Source: Longispora fulva (GTDB lineage Bacteria > Actinomycetota > Actinomycetes > Mycobacteriales > Micromonosporaceae). Taken from it: 64,000 nt of DNA. The translations under genes were made by a program, and so were the position numbers. Below the pieces are notes generated by a model that searched no databases, had not been told where the DNA came from, and was given only the letters and a program-made list of their open reading frames with translations. The stretch is taken from the NCBI RefSeq assembly GCF_015751905.1, contig NZ_JADOUF010000001.1:1550001-1614000 (forward strand). Reading direction: 5' to 3'. Below are positions 32,886 through 41,016 of the stretch, piece after piece; position 1 is the first letter of the stretch; each line of letters begins with the position of its first letter.

Positions 32886-34574
32886 TCAGGGGGCCGGCTG
32901 GGTCTGGCCGGCCCGCCAGTGCCCGAGGAGTTCGCGGTACAGCGGGGACGCCGCCAGCACCGTGTCGTGGTCCCCGACCGCGGCGGTCACCCCGTCGAGG
33001 ACCAGCACCCGGCGGGCCCGCGACGCGGAGCTGATCCGGTGCGCGATCACCACCACGGTCCCGCCGCGCGCCGCGAACGCCTCCTCCGCCCGGCGCTCCG
33101 CCTCCGCGTCGAGGTGGCAGGTGGCCTCGTCGAGGACGACGACGGGCGCGTCGGCCAGGTACGCCCGGACCAGGGCGAGCAGCTGGCGTTCCCCGGCGGA
33201 CAGGCTGGCGGGGGACAGGAGGGCGGAGTAGCCGCCGAGGCGGGCCAGTAACGCGTCTGCGCCGAGCGCGGCCACCGCGTCGTCGAGCAGGGGGGCGCTG
33301 GCGTCGGGGCGCAGGTAGCGCAGGTTCTCCCCGACGGTGCCGGTGAAGACGTACGCCTCCTGGGGGATCAGGACCCGCTGGTCGGTCCGCAAGGCCGTGA
33401 CGGTGCCGGCGTCGGGGGCGCGCAGACCGCAGAGCAGGCCGGCCAGCGTGGACTTCCCGATCCCGCTCGGGCCGACGACGGCGAGGTGGTCACCCTCGGG
33501 GATGTCGAGGTCCAGGTCGCGCAGCACGGGTTCGGAGTGCGGCCCGTAGGCGAACGTGACGCCGCGCAGCCGGATCCCGCCCTCCCGCACGGAACCCGGG
33601 CCGGCCGGGCGCGGCGTGGACCCACTGTCCGGAGTGGACGTGTGGCCGGCGTCCAGGATCCGGCCCAGGGTGACCACGAACCGCAGGCCGCCGCCGCCCA
33701 GCCCGTTCACCAGCGCGCCCAGCGCCGGCTGCAGCCCGACCAGCACGTACGTCAGCGCGCCGAGCAGCGCGCCGGCCGTCAGGCCCCGCCCCACCAGCCA
33801 CGGCCCGGCCGCGAGCAGCACCAGCAGCGGACCCCACCCGCCCACGGCGAGACACAGGGTCCGCAGCGCGCCGACCCGGGCCAGCGCCAGCTCGGCCGCC
33901 GCCTGCTCGGCCACCGGGCGGCCGACCAGCGCCGCCGCGTGGTCCTCGGCGCCGACCCCTGTGACGTCGCGCAACCCGGCGAGCACGGCACCGGCGGCGC
34001 CGGCCAGCCGCTCGTCGGAACGGACGTACGCGCGCTGCCGGCCGGTCGCCACGCCCAGGGTGGCCAGGAACGCGCCGAGTCCGAGCAGGAACGGCGGCCC
34101 GACCAGCACCCCGACCACCGGCGCGGTGGAGGCCAGGCCGACGGTCGCCCCCACGGCGGTGACGACGAAGCCGCGCACGACGACGACCAGGCCGGCGTAC
34201 GTGTCGCGGACGATCTCCACCTGGTGGGTCAGCCGGGCCACGGCCCCGTCGTCGGGGCGGCCGGCGACGCCCCGGCGCAGCGCTCCGCGCACCACGTGCC
34301 GGACGAGGTCGTCGCGGAACGGCTCGACCAGGTCCCCGAGCCGCCGGTACACCTGTCGGGCCCCGAGCGCGCCGACCCCGGCGGCCCCCAGGAGTGCGGC
34401 GAGCCAGGCGAGCCCGACGAGCGGCCGGCCGGCGAGGAAACCGGCGTCCACGGCCCGGGCCACGGCCAGGCCGGACAGGGCCGCGGGCACCGCCTCGGGC
34501 ACCGACCAGGCGAGGAACGCCGCCGTGGGCCGGCGCCGCAGCGCCGCTAGCGCGTACCGCACCTCGCGCCTCAC
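32886..34574 (-). CDS. ABC exporter half-transporter of the lanthipeptide cluster (second)
   Basis: A 562-residue membrane-ATPase fusion. The transmembrane domain spans about 1-310 (six helices) and the nucleotide-binding domain about 340-560. Motifs are VVGPSGIGKSTLAGLL (Walker A), a Q-loop near LIPQEAYVF, LSAGERQLLALVRAYL (signature) and VVVLDEATCHLD (Walker B). It probably forms a heterodimer with the upstream ABC protein to export the lanthipeptide, as AmfA/AmfB and RamA/RamB do. GTG 34574 overlaps the stop of the first ABC gene (GTGA), so the two are coupled. It is the last gene of the operon, convergent with the LuxR gene. Confidence 0.88.
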   Translation of the reverse strand: MRREVRYALAALRRRPTAAFLAWSVPEAVPAALSGLAVARAVDAGFLAGRPLVGLAWLAALLGAAGVGALGARQVYRRLGDLVEPFRDDLVRHVVRGALRRGVAGRPDDGAVARLTHQVEIVRDTYAGLVVVVRGFVVTAVGATVGLASTAPVVGVLVGPPFLLGLGAFLATLGVATGRQRAYVRSDERLAGAAGAVLAGLRDVTGVGAEDHAAALVGRPVAEQAAAELALARVGALRTLCLAVGGWGPLLVLLAAGPWLVGRGLTAGALLGALTYVLVGLQPALGALVNGLGGGGLRFVVTLGRILDAGHTSTPDSGSTPRPAGPGSVREGGIRLRGVTFAYGPHSEPVLRDLDLDIPEGDHLAVVGPSGIGKSTLAGLLCGLRAPDAGTVTALRTDQRVLIPQEAYVFTGTVGENLRYLRPDASAPLLDDAVAALGADALLARLGGYSALLSPASLSAGERQLLALVRAYLADAPVVVLDEATCHLDAEAERRAEEAFAARGGTVVVIAHRISSASRARRVLVLDGVTAAVGDHDTVLAASPLYRELLGHWRAGQTQPAP

Positions 34575-36403
34575 GTCGGGAACACCGCCCGGTAGCCGGG
34601 GTCCGACCACAGGGCGTCATGCGGGCCGACGCCCCGGACCCGGCCGTCCTCCAGCCACACGACGAGATCCGCCCGGGCCGCCGTGGACACGCGGTGGGTG
34701 ACGATCAGACGGGTACGGTGCCCGTGGTCCTCGGTGAGCGTCCGACTGATCCGCATCTCGGTGACCATGTCCAGGCTGGACGTCGCGTCGTCGAGGACGA
34801 GGAGCCGGCCGGCGTGCCAGGCCCGGGCCAGGCCGAGCCGCTGGGCCTCGCCGCCGGACATCGGGGCGTCGGCGAGCGCCGTGCCGTAGCCCCGGGGGAG
34901 CCGGGTAACGAAGTCGTGGGAACTGGTGGCGTGGGTCGCGGCGAGGACCCGGGCCGGGCCACGGCCCATGCCGACGGCGTCGGCGACGGTGTCCCCGACG
35001 AGGACGGGCCGCTCGAACGCGCTGGCGACAGCCGCCCGCAGGGCGGAGTGCCGCAGCTCGGGGAGTGGCACGCCGTCGAGGAGCACGGTGCCGGAGTCCG
35101 GGTCGCGCAGCCGGGCGGCGAGCGCGGCCAGGACCGACTTGCCGGCCCCCGACCGGCCGACGACCGCCACGGCCGAGCCCCCGGGCACGTCCACGGTGAT
35201 CCCGTCGAGGACCATCCGAGGCCCTGACGACCGGTCCACCAACGAGTCCACCCCGCTCGGCCCGGCCCCGCTCGGCCCGGCCCCGCTCGGCCCGGAACCC
35301 GAAGGCGCGGTGCTGGACGGCGCGAAGCGGGACGCGGCGGAGTCACGTCGTGTGGACGCGGACGGCGGGGGCGGGGTGTCCGCGCGCACCGTGACGTCGA
35401 CGAACTGGAGGCGGCCCGGGCCGGGGGGCAGGTCGCGTGCGCCGTGGGTCGCCGGGGTGAGCGTGAGGACCTCCTCCAGCCGGGCGGCCCCGGCCCGCGC
35501 CCGGGCCAGGCGGCCGAGGAGTCCGGTGAGCCCGCCGAGGCCGGCGCCCTGCACGGCGTACTGGCCCGCGGCGAACAGGTCGCCCGCCGTGATCCGGCCT
35601 GCGGCGAGGGCCAGGCCCCCGGTGGCCAGGACGGCGACGAGGACCAGGGGGCCGACGAGCGCGCCCTGGGCAGCGGTGCCGGCCAGGACGTGCCAGGCGC
35701 GTACCCCGTGCCGGCGCAGCTCGACCAACGGTCCCAGCACCCGGGTCTCCTCCCGGTGTGCGGTGCCGGCCGCGGCGATCGTGCGGGCCCCGGCGAGGGC
35801 TTCGGCGAGCCGGCCGGCGATCCGGCCCTGGGCCTCCTGGTAGAGCCGGGCGGCCTCCGTGGTGCGCCGGGTGAACGTGCGCAGGACGAGTGCGACGAGG
35901 CCCAGCCCGGCGAGGAACGCCCCGGCCAGCCACGGGTCGAGCACGGCGAGGAGGACGAGGCTGCCGGCCGGGGGCAGCACGGCCGCGACCAGCAGCACGA
36001 GCGCGGGGCCGGCGTGCGCGGCCGAGGCTGCGCCGGAGGACACCCGGGTCACCAGGTCGCCGGGCGCGAACGGCCGGGCCGGCCCGGGGCCGAGGTCGAG
36101 GACGTGCCGGACCAGGCGGCGGCGGAGCCTGGCCGTGGTGTCGGCGACGGAGGCCGCGCCGGCGTAGCCGCCGACGAGGTCGCAGGCGACGACCACCGCG
36201 ACGGCGAGCGCGGCCCAGCCGACCCATGACAGTCCGCGCGGAGACCTGTTCCCGCCGGCGACCAGGCCGTCGACCGCCAGACCCAGAACCCAGGGCAGCG
36301 CGAGCCGGGCGGCGCCCGCGCCGATCGCGGTCACCGCGACCAGCGACAGCCAGCCCGCACCGGCTCCCGCCCTGCGAGCCGCACCTCCGACCCCCACTGG
36401 CAT
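34571..36403 (-). CDS. ABC exporter half-transporter of the lanthipeptide cluster (first)
   Basis: A 610-residue ABC exporter with six transmembrane helices (about 15-300) and an ATPase domain (about 335-600): VVGRSGAGKSVLAALA (Walker A), MSGGEAQRLGLARAW (signature), LLVLDDATSSLD (Walker B; Asp replaces the usual catalytic Glu). Loss of that Glu is common in one partner of heterodimeric exporters. The linker before the ATPase has three GPSGA-type repeats from a tandem 15-bp DNA repeat. ATG 36403 has a GAGGAG ribosome binding site. It follows the precursor gene, with a strong hairpin between them. Confidence 0.88.
   Translation of the reverse strand: MPVGVGGAARRAGAGAGWLSLVAVTAIGAGAARLALPWVLGLAVDGLVAGGNRSPRGLSWVGWAALAVAVVVACDLVGGYAGAASVADTTARLRRRLVRHVLDLGPGPARPFAPGDLVTRVSSGAASAAHAGPALVLLVAAVLPPAGSLVLLAVLDPWLAGAFLAGLGLVALVLRTFTRRTTEAARLYQEAQGRIAGRLAEALAGARTIAAAGTAHREETRVLGPLVELRRHGVRAWHVLAGTAAQGALVGPLVLVAVLATGGLALAAGRITAGDLFAAGQYAVQGAGLGGLTGLLGRLARARAGAARLEEVLTLTPATHGARDLPPGPGRLQFVDVTVRADTPPPPSASTRRDSAASRFAPSSTAPSGSGPSGAGPSGAGPSGVDSLVDRSSGPRMVLDGITVDVPGGSAVAVVGRSGAGKSVLAALAARLRDPDSGTVLLDGVPLPELRHSALRAAVASAFERPVLVGDTVADAVGMGRGPARVLAATHATSSHDFVTRLPRGYGTALADAPMSGGEAQRLGLARAWHAGRLLVLDDATSSLDMVTEMRISRTLTEDHGHRTRLIVTHRVSTAARADLVVWLEDGRVRGVGPHDALWSDPGYRAVFPT
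35251..35295 (-). repeat. Three perfect 15-bp tandem repeats in the ABC linker
   Basis: Unit CCCCGCTCGGCCCGG three times in a row without change. In the gene it encodes a Gly-Pro-Ser-Gly-Ala repeat between the membrane and ATPase domains. Copy number may vary by slippage. Confidence 0.85.
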
Positions 36404-36424
36404 CTAGACTCCTCGATACGGGCC

Positions 36425-36459
36425 GTGGCCCCGGGCGAGCGACAATCGCCCGGGGCCAC
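36425..36459 (-). terminator. Strong hairpin between precursor and exporter genes
   Basis: Perfect 14-bp stem GTGGCCCCGGGCGA / TCGCCCGGGGCCAC with a 7-nt loop, starting 19 nt after the precursor stop and ending 21 nt before the exporter start. No U-tract. It may partly terminate transcription or protect the precursor mRNA end, raising precursor over exporter output. Confidence 0.7.
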
Positions 36460-36478
36460 GGTCGGGTGCGCGGTGGTG

Positions 36479-36595
36479 CTAGTCGCAGAGCAGCACGCTG
36501 AGGCCGCTCTCGCCGCACAGCGCGACGCTCAGGTTGCTGCCGCCGTGGCCGTGCTCGGGGGCGGTGGTCAGGCCCTGCAGGTCGAGAAGTGTCAT
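36479..36595 (-). CDS. lanA: Class III lanthipeptide precursor, SapB/AmfS-like
   Basis: A 38-residue peptide. The leader has the LLDLQGL motif (residues 3-9) that recruits class III synthetases; a His/Gly-rich stretch follows. The core SNLSVALCGESGLSVLLCD holds two SxxSxxxC units: Ser20, Ser23, Cys27 and Ser30, Ser33, Cys37. This is the pattern of SapB, where each unit gives one lanthionine ring and dehydroalanine residues. Ring-forming residues have the same spacing as SapB, while the residues between them differ. The gene lies 22 nt after lanKC with a strong GAAGGAG ribosome binding site. The product would be an amphipathic surface-active peptide for aerial growth; labionin instead of lanthionine rings cannot be excluded from sequence. 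Confidence 0.92.
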   Translation of the reverse strand: MTLLDLQGLTTAPEHGHGGSNLSVALCGESGLSVLLCD

Positions 36596-36617
36596 CGGAT
36601 TCTCCTTCGAGGGATTC

Positions 36618-39185
36618 TCAGTGACCCGCGCCGGTCGGCGCGGGGGTCTGTGGGGCCGGCGCCGGGCGCGGCCAGGGGGAGAGCAGAGGCGCGTGCACGG
36701 GCTCGTCGTGCAGGACGGCGCCGAGGGCGAGCAGCACGCCGGCCGTGCCGGTGGCCAGGTCCATCGACAGCCGCAGCAGCGCGGTGCCCGGGAAGGCCGT
36801 CCCGCCGCCGTGCGGCAGCGCGTGCCAGTCGAGGCCGCGCACCTGCCGGGCGACGTCCGGGTCGGTCCGCGGGTCCGGCGACCGGCCGGCCAGGTAGAGC
36901 AGGATCCCGGCCCGACCGGTGAAGAGGCCCGGCAGGACGTACATCGGGGAGCGGGCCGCCAGCGCCACGCCCCGGCTGGCCGCGGCGAACTCCTCGTCGG
37001 CGCGCCGGGCCAGGTACCCGTCGAGCACCAGCCCGATCCCCACGCTGCCCACGTCGAGGTACGGGTTCGTCCGCCACCCCTCGTCGACCTCCAGCACCCC
37101 GGAGGGCCGCACGGAGCACCGCGCGAGGTCCTGGCGCAGGGCCGTGGCCGCGTGGTCGAGATACCCGGTGTCCCCGGTGTCGTCGTAGGCCCGCAGGAAC
37201 AGCAGCGCCCGGCCGGCCCCGCCGCGCATCAGCCCGACCCCGGAACCGGCCCGGCCCCCGGCGGCCCGGTCCGCGACGAGCTCCGCCGCCCGGTGCGCCA
37301 CCGCCCGCAGCGACGGCTCCCCGGTCCGGTCGGCGAGGTGCAACAGGTTCAGGCCGACGCCGGCGAGGCCGCCGAACAGGTCGGCGGGCAGTCGTTCCCA
37401 GTGTTCGCGGAGGAAGACGTCGACGGCGTCGAGCGCCTCCTGGCGGTACCCGAGGTGGTCCAGGGTGAACGCCGCGCCGTGCAGGCCGTCGTACAGGCCC
37501 AGGCGGGTGCCCGGCGCCGGGGTGCGGACCCGGCGGACCAGCCAGTCCTCGCACCGCTGGTGGCGGCCGGCGCCGGTCGCCGACAGCGCGTGCAGCACTC
37601 CGGCCGCGCCGTACGCCAGGCCCAGGCCGCCCACCTCGAACTGCCCGATGTCGCCGGGGAACAGCCGGTCGTCGCGCTCCGGGGTCGCGCTGGCCACGAT
37701 GGACCGGGCGAGGTCGGCGCGCAGGGTCGGCCAGCCGGCCGGGTCGGGTTCGATCCGGGCCAGGGGCGCCACCGGCAGCCCGGGCGGGGCGATCACCTCG
37801 ACGGCGCGGGCGAGGAACGTCGGCGGTACCGGGAAATGGTCCTGGATGATCTCGGCGTGCCGCCGGGCCTTGGGCCGGTGCAGCCACAGGAGGTTCGTCA
37901 TCGGCAGGAACAGGGCGAGGCGCAGGCAGGCCAGGGAGTACAGGTCCAGGTCGACGCCGGTGACGCCGCGCGGGGCCGCGAAGCCCTGATTGCCGAGGCC
38001 GGCGCGGGTGGAGTCCTCCACGAAGGACGCCACCTCGAAGTCCAGCAGGGTCACCGGACCGTCGCCGACCAGCACGTTGAACAGGTGCAGGTCGCCGTAG
38101 ACCACGCCCCGGGCGTGCACGGCGGCCAGGGTCTCGGAGACCTGCCGGTGCACGTCCATGGCCCAGTCGGTGTAGCGGGCCCGGTCCCCGGCGTCGGCCG
38201 TCGGGTCGATCAGGGGGTAGCGCCGGACGATCTCGGAGCTGAGCACCGTGCCCTCGACGTACTCCATCACCAGGAACCGGTGCTCGCCGAGCGTGAACAG
38301 GTCGTGCGCGCGCGGGATCCCTGGGATGCCGTCGAGCCGGCGGAGCATCGCGTACTCGTGCTCCACCCGGCGGACCGCGTCGTGTCCCCAGGCGTCCAGC
38401 CCCGAGTGCGGCCGGCCCTCCTTGAGCACCACCCGCGCGCCGGTCCGGGCGTCCAGCCCGGTGTAGACGCCGCCGCCGTTGGAGAAGTGCAGCACCCCGT
38501 CGATCGTGTACGGCAGACCGGCGACCGTCACGGCGTCGCGCGCGGCCAGGTGCGGAGCGAGGAACCCGGGCAACGTGACCCAGTCCGGCACGTGGAACAC
38601 GGGGTCGCGCCGGTCGGCCACGAGCGTGCCGTCGGGGGCGCTGATCGCCGGCACCAGCTCGCCGTCGTCGCCGACCAGGTGGCGGCGGGCGAAGGCGCCG
38701 TAACGCACGTGCAACGGCCCGTTCCCCCACCGCAGGTCGGTCAGGATGGTGGGATTGGGCTCCCCGTCGAGCAGGGCCCCGAGCTCGGTGAGGATCGTCT
38801 CGCACGCGGCGTCGTCGGCCGGGTACAGGGTGACGAGCTTGCCGCTGTGCCCGCGCGGCGCGTACTTCGACACCCGGGCGGTGAGCGCGGCCCGGGACCG
38901 GAGGAACTTGAACCCGATGCCCCGCGGCACGCAGTAGTCCCACACCGCGTCGAGGATCCGGTCGGCGTTGTCCCGGGTCGCCGAGGCGTGGATCTTCCAG
39001 CCCTGCGGCGGCAACGCGGCGTCGGGGCGGCGGAAGACCAGCCAGTCGTCCTGTTCGGCGCGGGACCAGCCGGCCGGCAACGGGCGGTCGGCGGTCGCGA
39101 AGGACTGTCCGGCGGTCGCCGCGGAGTGCAGGGCGTCGTAGAAGGTCCGGTCCGCCAAGCAGTAACTCTCGTACCGTTCTGCCAT
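36618..39185 (-). CDS. lanKC: Class III lanthipeptide synthetase LanKC (RamC/AmfT type)
   Basis: An 855-residue three-domain enzyme. The N-terminal lyase-like domain spans about 1-215. The Ser/Thr kinase domain spans about 220-470: VVLKEGRPHSG lysine, catalytic loop GVVYGDLHLFNVLV, DFE in LLDFEVAS. The C-terminal LanC-like cyclase spans about 490-850, with Gly-rich helices (GLYDGLHGAAF, GGLAGVGLNLL, DVGSVGIGLVL, FTGRAGILLYL) but no Cys/His zinc ligands, which marks class III rather than class IV. It phosphorylates and eliminates Ser in the precursor, then forms the rings. ATG 39185 is chosen by similarity at MAERYESYCLADRTFYD; a 27-codon extension is possible. It heads the operon with the precursor and two ABC genes. 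Confidence 0.92.
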   Translation of the reverse strand: MAERYESYCLADRTFYDALHSAATAGQSFATADRPLPAGWSRAEQDDWLVFRRPDAALPPQGWKIHASATRDNADRILDAVWDYCVPRGIGFKFLRSRAALTARVSKYAPRGHSGKLVTLYPADDAACETILTELGALLDGEPNPTILTDLRWGNGPLHVRYGAFARRHLVGDDGELVPAISAPDGTLVADRRDPVFHVPDWVTLPGFLAPHLAARDAVTVAGLPYTIDGVLHFSNGGGVYTGLDARTGARVVLKEGRPHSGLDAWGHDAVRRVEHEYAMLRRLDGIPGIPRAHDLFTLGEHRFLVMEYVEGTVLSSEIVRRYPLIDPTADAGDRARYTDWAMDVHRQVSETLAAVHARGVVYGDLHLFNVLVGDGPVTLLDFEVASFVEDSTRAGLGNQGFAAPRGVTGVDLDLYSLACLRLALFLPMTNLLWLHRPKARRHAEIIQDHFPVPPTFLARAVEVIAPPGLPVAPLARIEPDPAGWPTLRADLARSIVASATPERDDRLFPGDIGQFEVGGLGLAYGAAGVLHALSATGAGRHQRCEDWLVRRVRTPAPGTRLGLYDGLHGAAFTLDHLGYRQEALDAVDVFLREHWERLPADLFGGLAGVGLNLLHLADRTGEPSLRAVAHRAAELVADRAAGGRAGSGVGLMRGGAGRALLFLRAYDDTGDTGYLDHAATALRQDLARCSVRPSGVLEVDEGWRTNPYLDVGSVGIGLVLDGYLARRADEEFAAASRGVALAARSPMYVLPGLFTGRAGILLYLAGRSPDPRTDPDVARQVRGLDWHALPHGGGTAFPGTALLRLSMDLATGTAGVLLALGAVLHDEPVHAPLLSPWPRPAPAPQTPAPTGAGH

Positions 39186-39217
39186 GCCGCGCCCCGATCC
39201 GATCGGCGGTGTCAACG

Positions 39218-39238
39218 ATTCCCATCTTTCGGGGGAAT
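39218..39238 (-). promoter_or_regulatory. Inverted repeat upstream of lanKC
   Basis: ATTCCC-N9-GGGAAT, 33 bp before the chosen lanKC start. A TACTGT hexamer on the minus strand (39252-39247) could be its -10 element. It may be a regulator site or leader hairpin; the evidence is only symmetry and position. Confidence 0.3.
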
Positions 39239-39371
39239 GGCGCGGCACAGTAGTGCGGTCCGTCATAGGGCGGATATGAATCGCTCACCGAAGATTCGTG
39301 GGTATTTCACGACCGCGAACGCGTTTAGAAACTCCTTCCGACGGTAACCTCCGCGACCATCCGCTGTGGAC

Positions 39372-40061
39372 TCAGCGCAGTCCCGGTCGGACCGTCAGGT
39401 CGGTGACCTCCGCGTCCCGGGGCAGGTCGAGGGCCGCCATCACCGCCGAGGCGACGCTGTCGGGCTGGATCCACTCCTCCGGCACGTAGTCGGCGCCCTC
39501 CTGCAGGTGCACCTTCTCCTGCATCGCCGTCGCGGTCCGCCCCGGGTACACGCTCGTGACCCGTACCCCGTTGCCGTGCTCCTCGGCGCGCAGGGCGTCG
39601 GCGAGGGCGCGCAGGCCGAACTTGCTCGCCGCGTACGCGCCCCAGCCGGCGTGCGCGGCGAGCCCGGCCCCGGAGTTGACGAGCACCACGTGGCCGGCCG
39701 CCGCGCGCAGCGCCGGCAGCGTCAGCCGGGTCAACTCCGCCGGTCCGGCCAGGTTCACCGCGAACATCGTCTGCCAGATCTCCGGATCCAGGTCGCCCAC
39801 CGGGCCCAGCTCCACCGCTCCGGCGCAGTGCACGAGCGCGTCGAGCCGGTCGGGCAGCAGGCCGGCCAGTTCGGCGGCGAGCTCCGTCGGCCGGCCCACG
39901 TCGGCGACGAGGACCTCGGTGCCGGGGAACTCCTTGGCCAGCGCGTCGAGCGCCGCCCCGTCCCGGCCGAGCAGGAAGAGCCTGTCCCCCCGGTCGTGCA
40001 GTCGTTGTGCGATGACCTTGCCGATACCGCCGGTGGCCCCGGTGAGCAGTGAGTTCGCCAT
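39372..40061 (-). CDS. Short-chain dehydrogenase/reductase
   Basis: A 229-residue classical SDR: TGATGGIGK (NADP-type Gly motif, about 8-16), VHCAGAVELG (NAG-like), a catalytic Ser in VLVNSGAG and YAASK (Tyr-x-x-x-Lys) at about 148-152. The substrate is not predictable from sequence. ATG 40061 is preceded by GGGG; an ATG three codons upstream is also possible. It is divergent from the SMP-30 gene (82 bp) and unrelated to the lanthipeptide operon by strand spacing. Confidence 0.85.
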   Translation of the reverse strand: MANSLLTGATGGIGKVIAQRLHDRGDRLFLLGRDGAALDALAKEFPGTEVLVADVGRPTELAAELAGLLPDRLDALVHCAGAVELGPVGDLDPEIWQTMFAVNLAGPAELTRLTLPALRAAAGHVVLVNSGAGLAAHAGWGAYAASKFGLRALADALRAEEHGNGVRVTSVYPGRTATAMQEKVHLQEGADYVPEEWIQPDSVASAVMAALDLPRDAEVTDLTVRPGLR

Positions 40062-40143
40062 GGACCCCATGATGCCAGCCGGCCCGGTCGGGTCCCTGGC
40101 AACTCCGTGGCAGTTGTCGGGCGCGCCGGCTAATGTCCCGACC

Positions 40144-41007
40144 ATGATCGACACCTACGTCCTGCCCGGCGACGGACTCTTCCCCGAGGGCATCACCGAG
40201 GACCCCGACGGCCGCACCTTCTACGTGTCCAGTTCCCGGAAGGGCACCCTTTTCCGGGGTACCACCGACCGGGCCGACCTTGAGGTCTGGCAGCCGGCCG
40301 GCGCCGACGGCCGGACCGGTGCGCTCGGCATGACGGTCGACGGGCACGGCCGGCTGCTGGTCTGCGGGTTCCGCACCGGCCACCTGTTCGCCTACGACCT
40401 GGCCACCGGCGAACTGGTCGCGCGGCGGACCGTGCCGGGGGACAAGGTCCTGCTCAACGACATCGTGGTGGCGGGCGGGCACGCCTACGTCACCGACTCC
40501 GAGCGCCCCGTGCTGTGGCGGTGGCCGGTGGGCGCGGAGATCGGCGAGCTGGAGGAGTGGCTGACGGTGCCGGACCCCGGCGCGCTGCCGTACCTCAACG
40601 GGATCGTCGCCGTGCACGACGGCGCGACGCTCCTGGTCGCGGCCCAGGGCACCGAGGTGCTGTGGCGGATCGACGTGGCCACCGGCGCGGCCGAGCGCGT
40701 GGAACTGGGCGGCCCGCTGGCCGCCGACGGCATGGTCGTGGCGGACGGCGCGCTGTTCACCTGCGACAACGTCGAGCTGCCCGACGGCACGGTGGAGTAC
40801 GCGGTCAGCCAGGTGGCACTGTCCGCCGACGCGCGCACGGGGAAGGTGACGCGGCGCTGGGTGCGGTCGGCGGCGGACACCCCGACCACGATCGCGTACC
40901 TGGGCGGCCGGATCCTGCAGGTCAACTCGCAGTTCGGTGCCGAGCGGGCCGGCACCGCCACCACCCCGTTCACTGTTAGGGCCCTGGACGTGACCGACAG
41001 TCACTAG
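40144..41007 (+). CDS. SMP-30/gluconolactonase-like beta-propeller protein
   Basis: A 287-residue six-bladed propeller-like protein without a signal peptide: LFPEGITEDPDGRTFYVSSSRKGTLFRG, LGMTVDGHGRLLVCG, LLNDIVVAGGHAYVTDS, LPYLNGIVAV and GPLAADGMVVADGALF. Metal-ligand positions of SMP-30 (Glu near 15, Asn in LLNDI, Asn in LNGI, Asp in AADGM) are present, so a lactonase-type hydrolase is reasonable. ATG 40144 lies 7 nt behind TAATGT, indicating a leaderless message. The peptidase gene follows 9 nt downstream with its own TAGGCT. Confidence 0.8.
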   Translation: MIDTYVLPGDGLFPEGITEDPDGRTFYVSSSRKGTLFRGTTDRADLEVWQPAGADGRTGALGMTVDGHGRLLVCGFRTGHLFAYDLATGELVARRTVPGDKVLLNDIVVAGGHAYVTDSERPVLWRWPVGAEIGELEEWLTVPDPGALPYLNGIVAVHDGATLLVAAQGTEVLWRIDVATGAAERVELGGPLAADGMVVADGALFTCDNVELPDGTVEYAVSQVALSADARTGKVTRRWVRSAADTPTTIAYLGGRILQVNSQFGAERAGTATTPFTVRALDVTDSH

Positions 41008-41016
41008 GCTGGCGGC

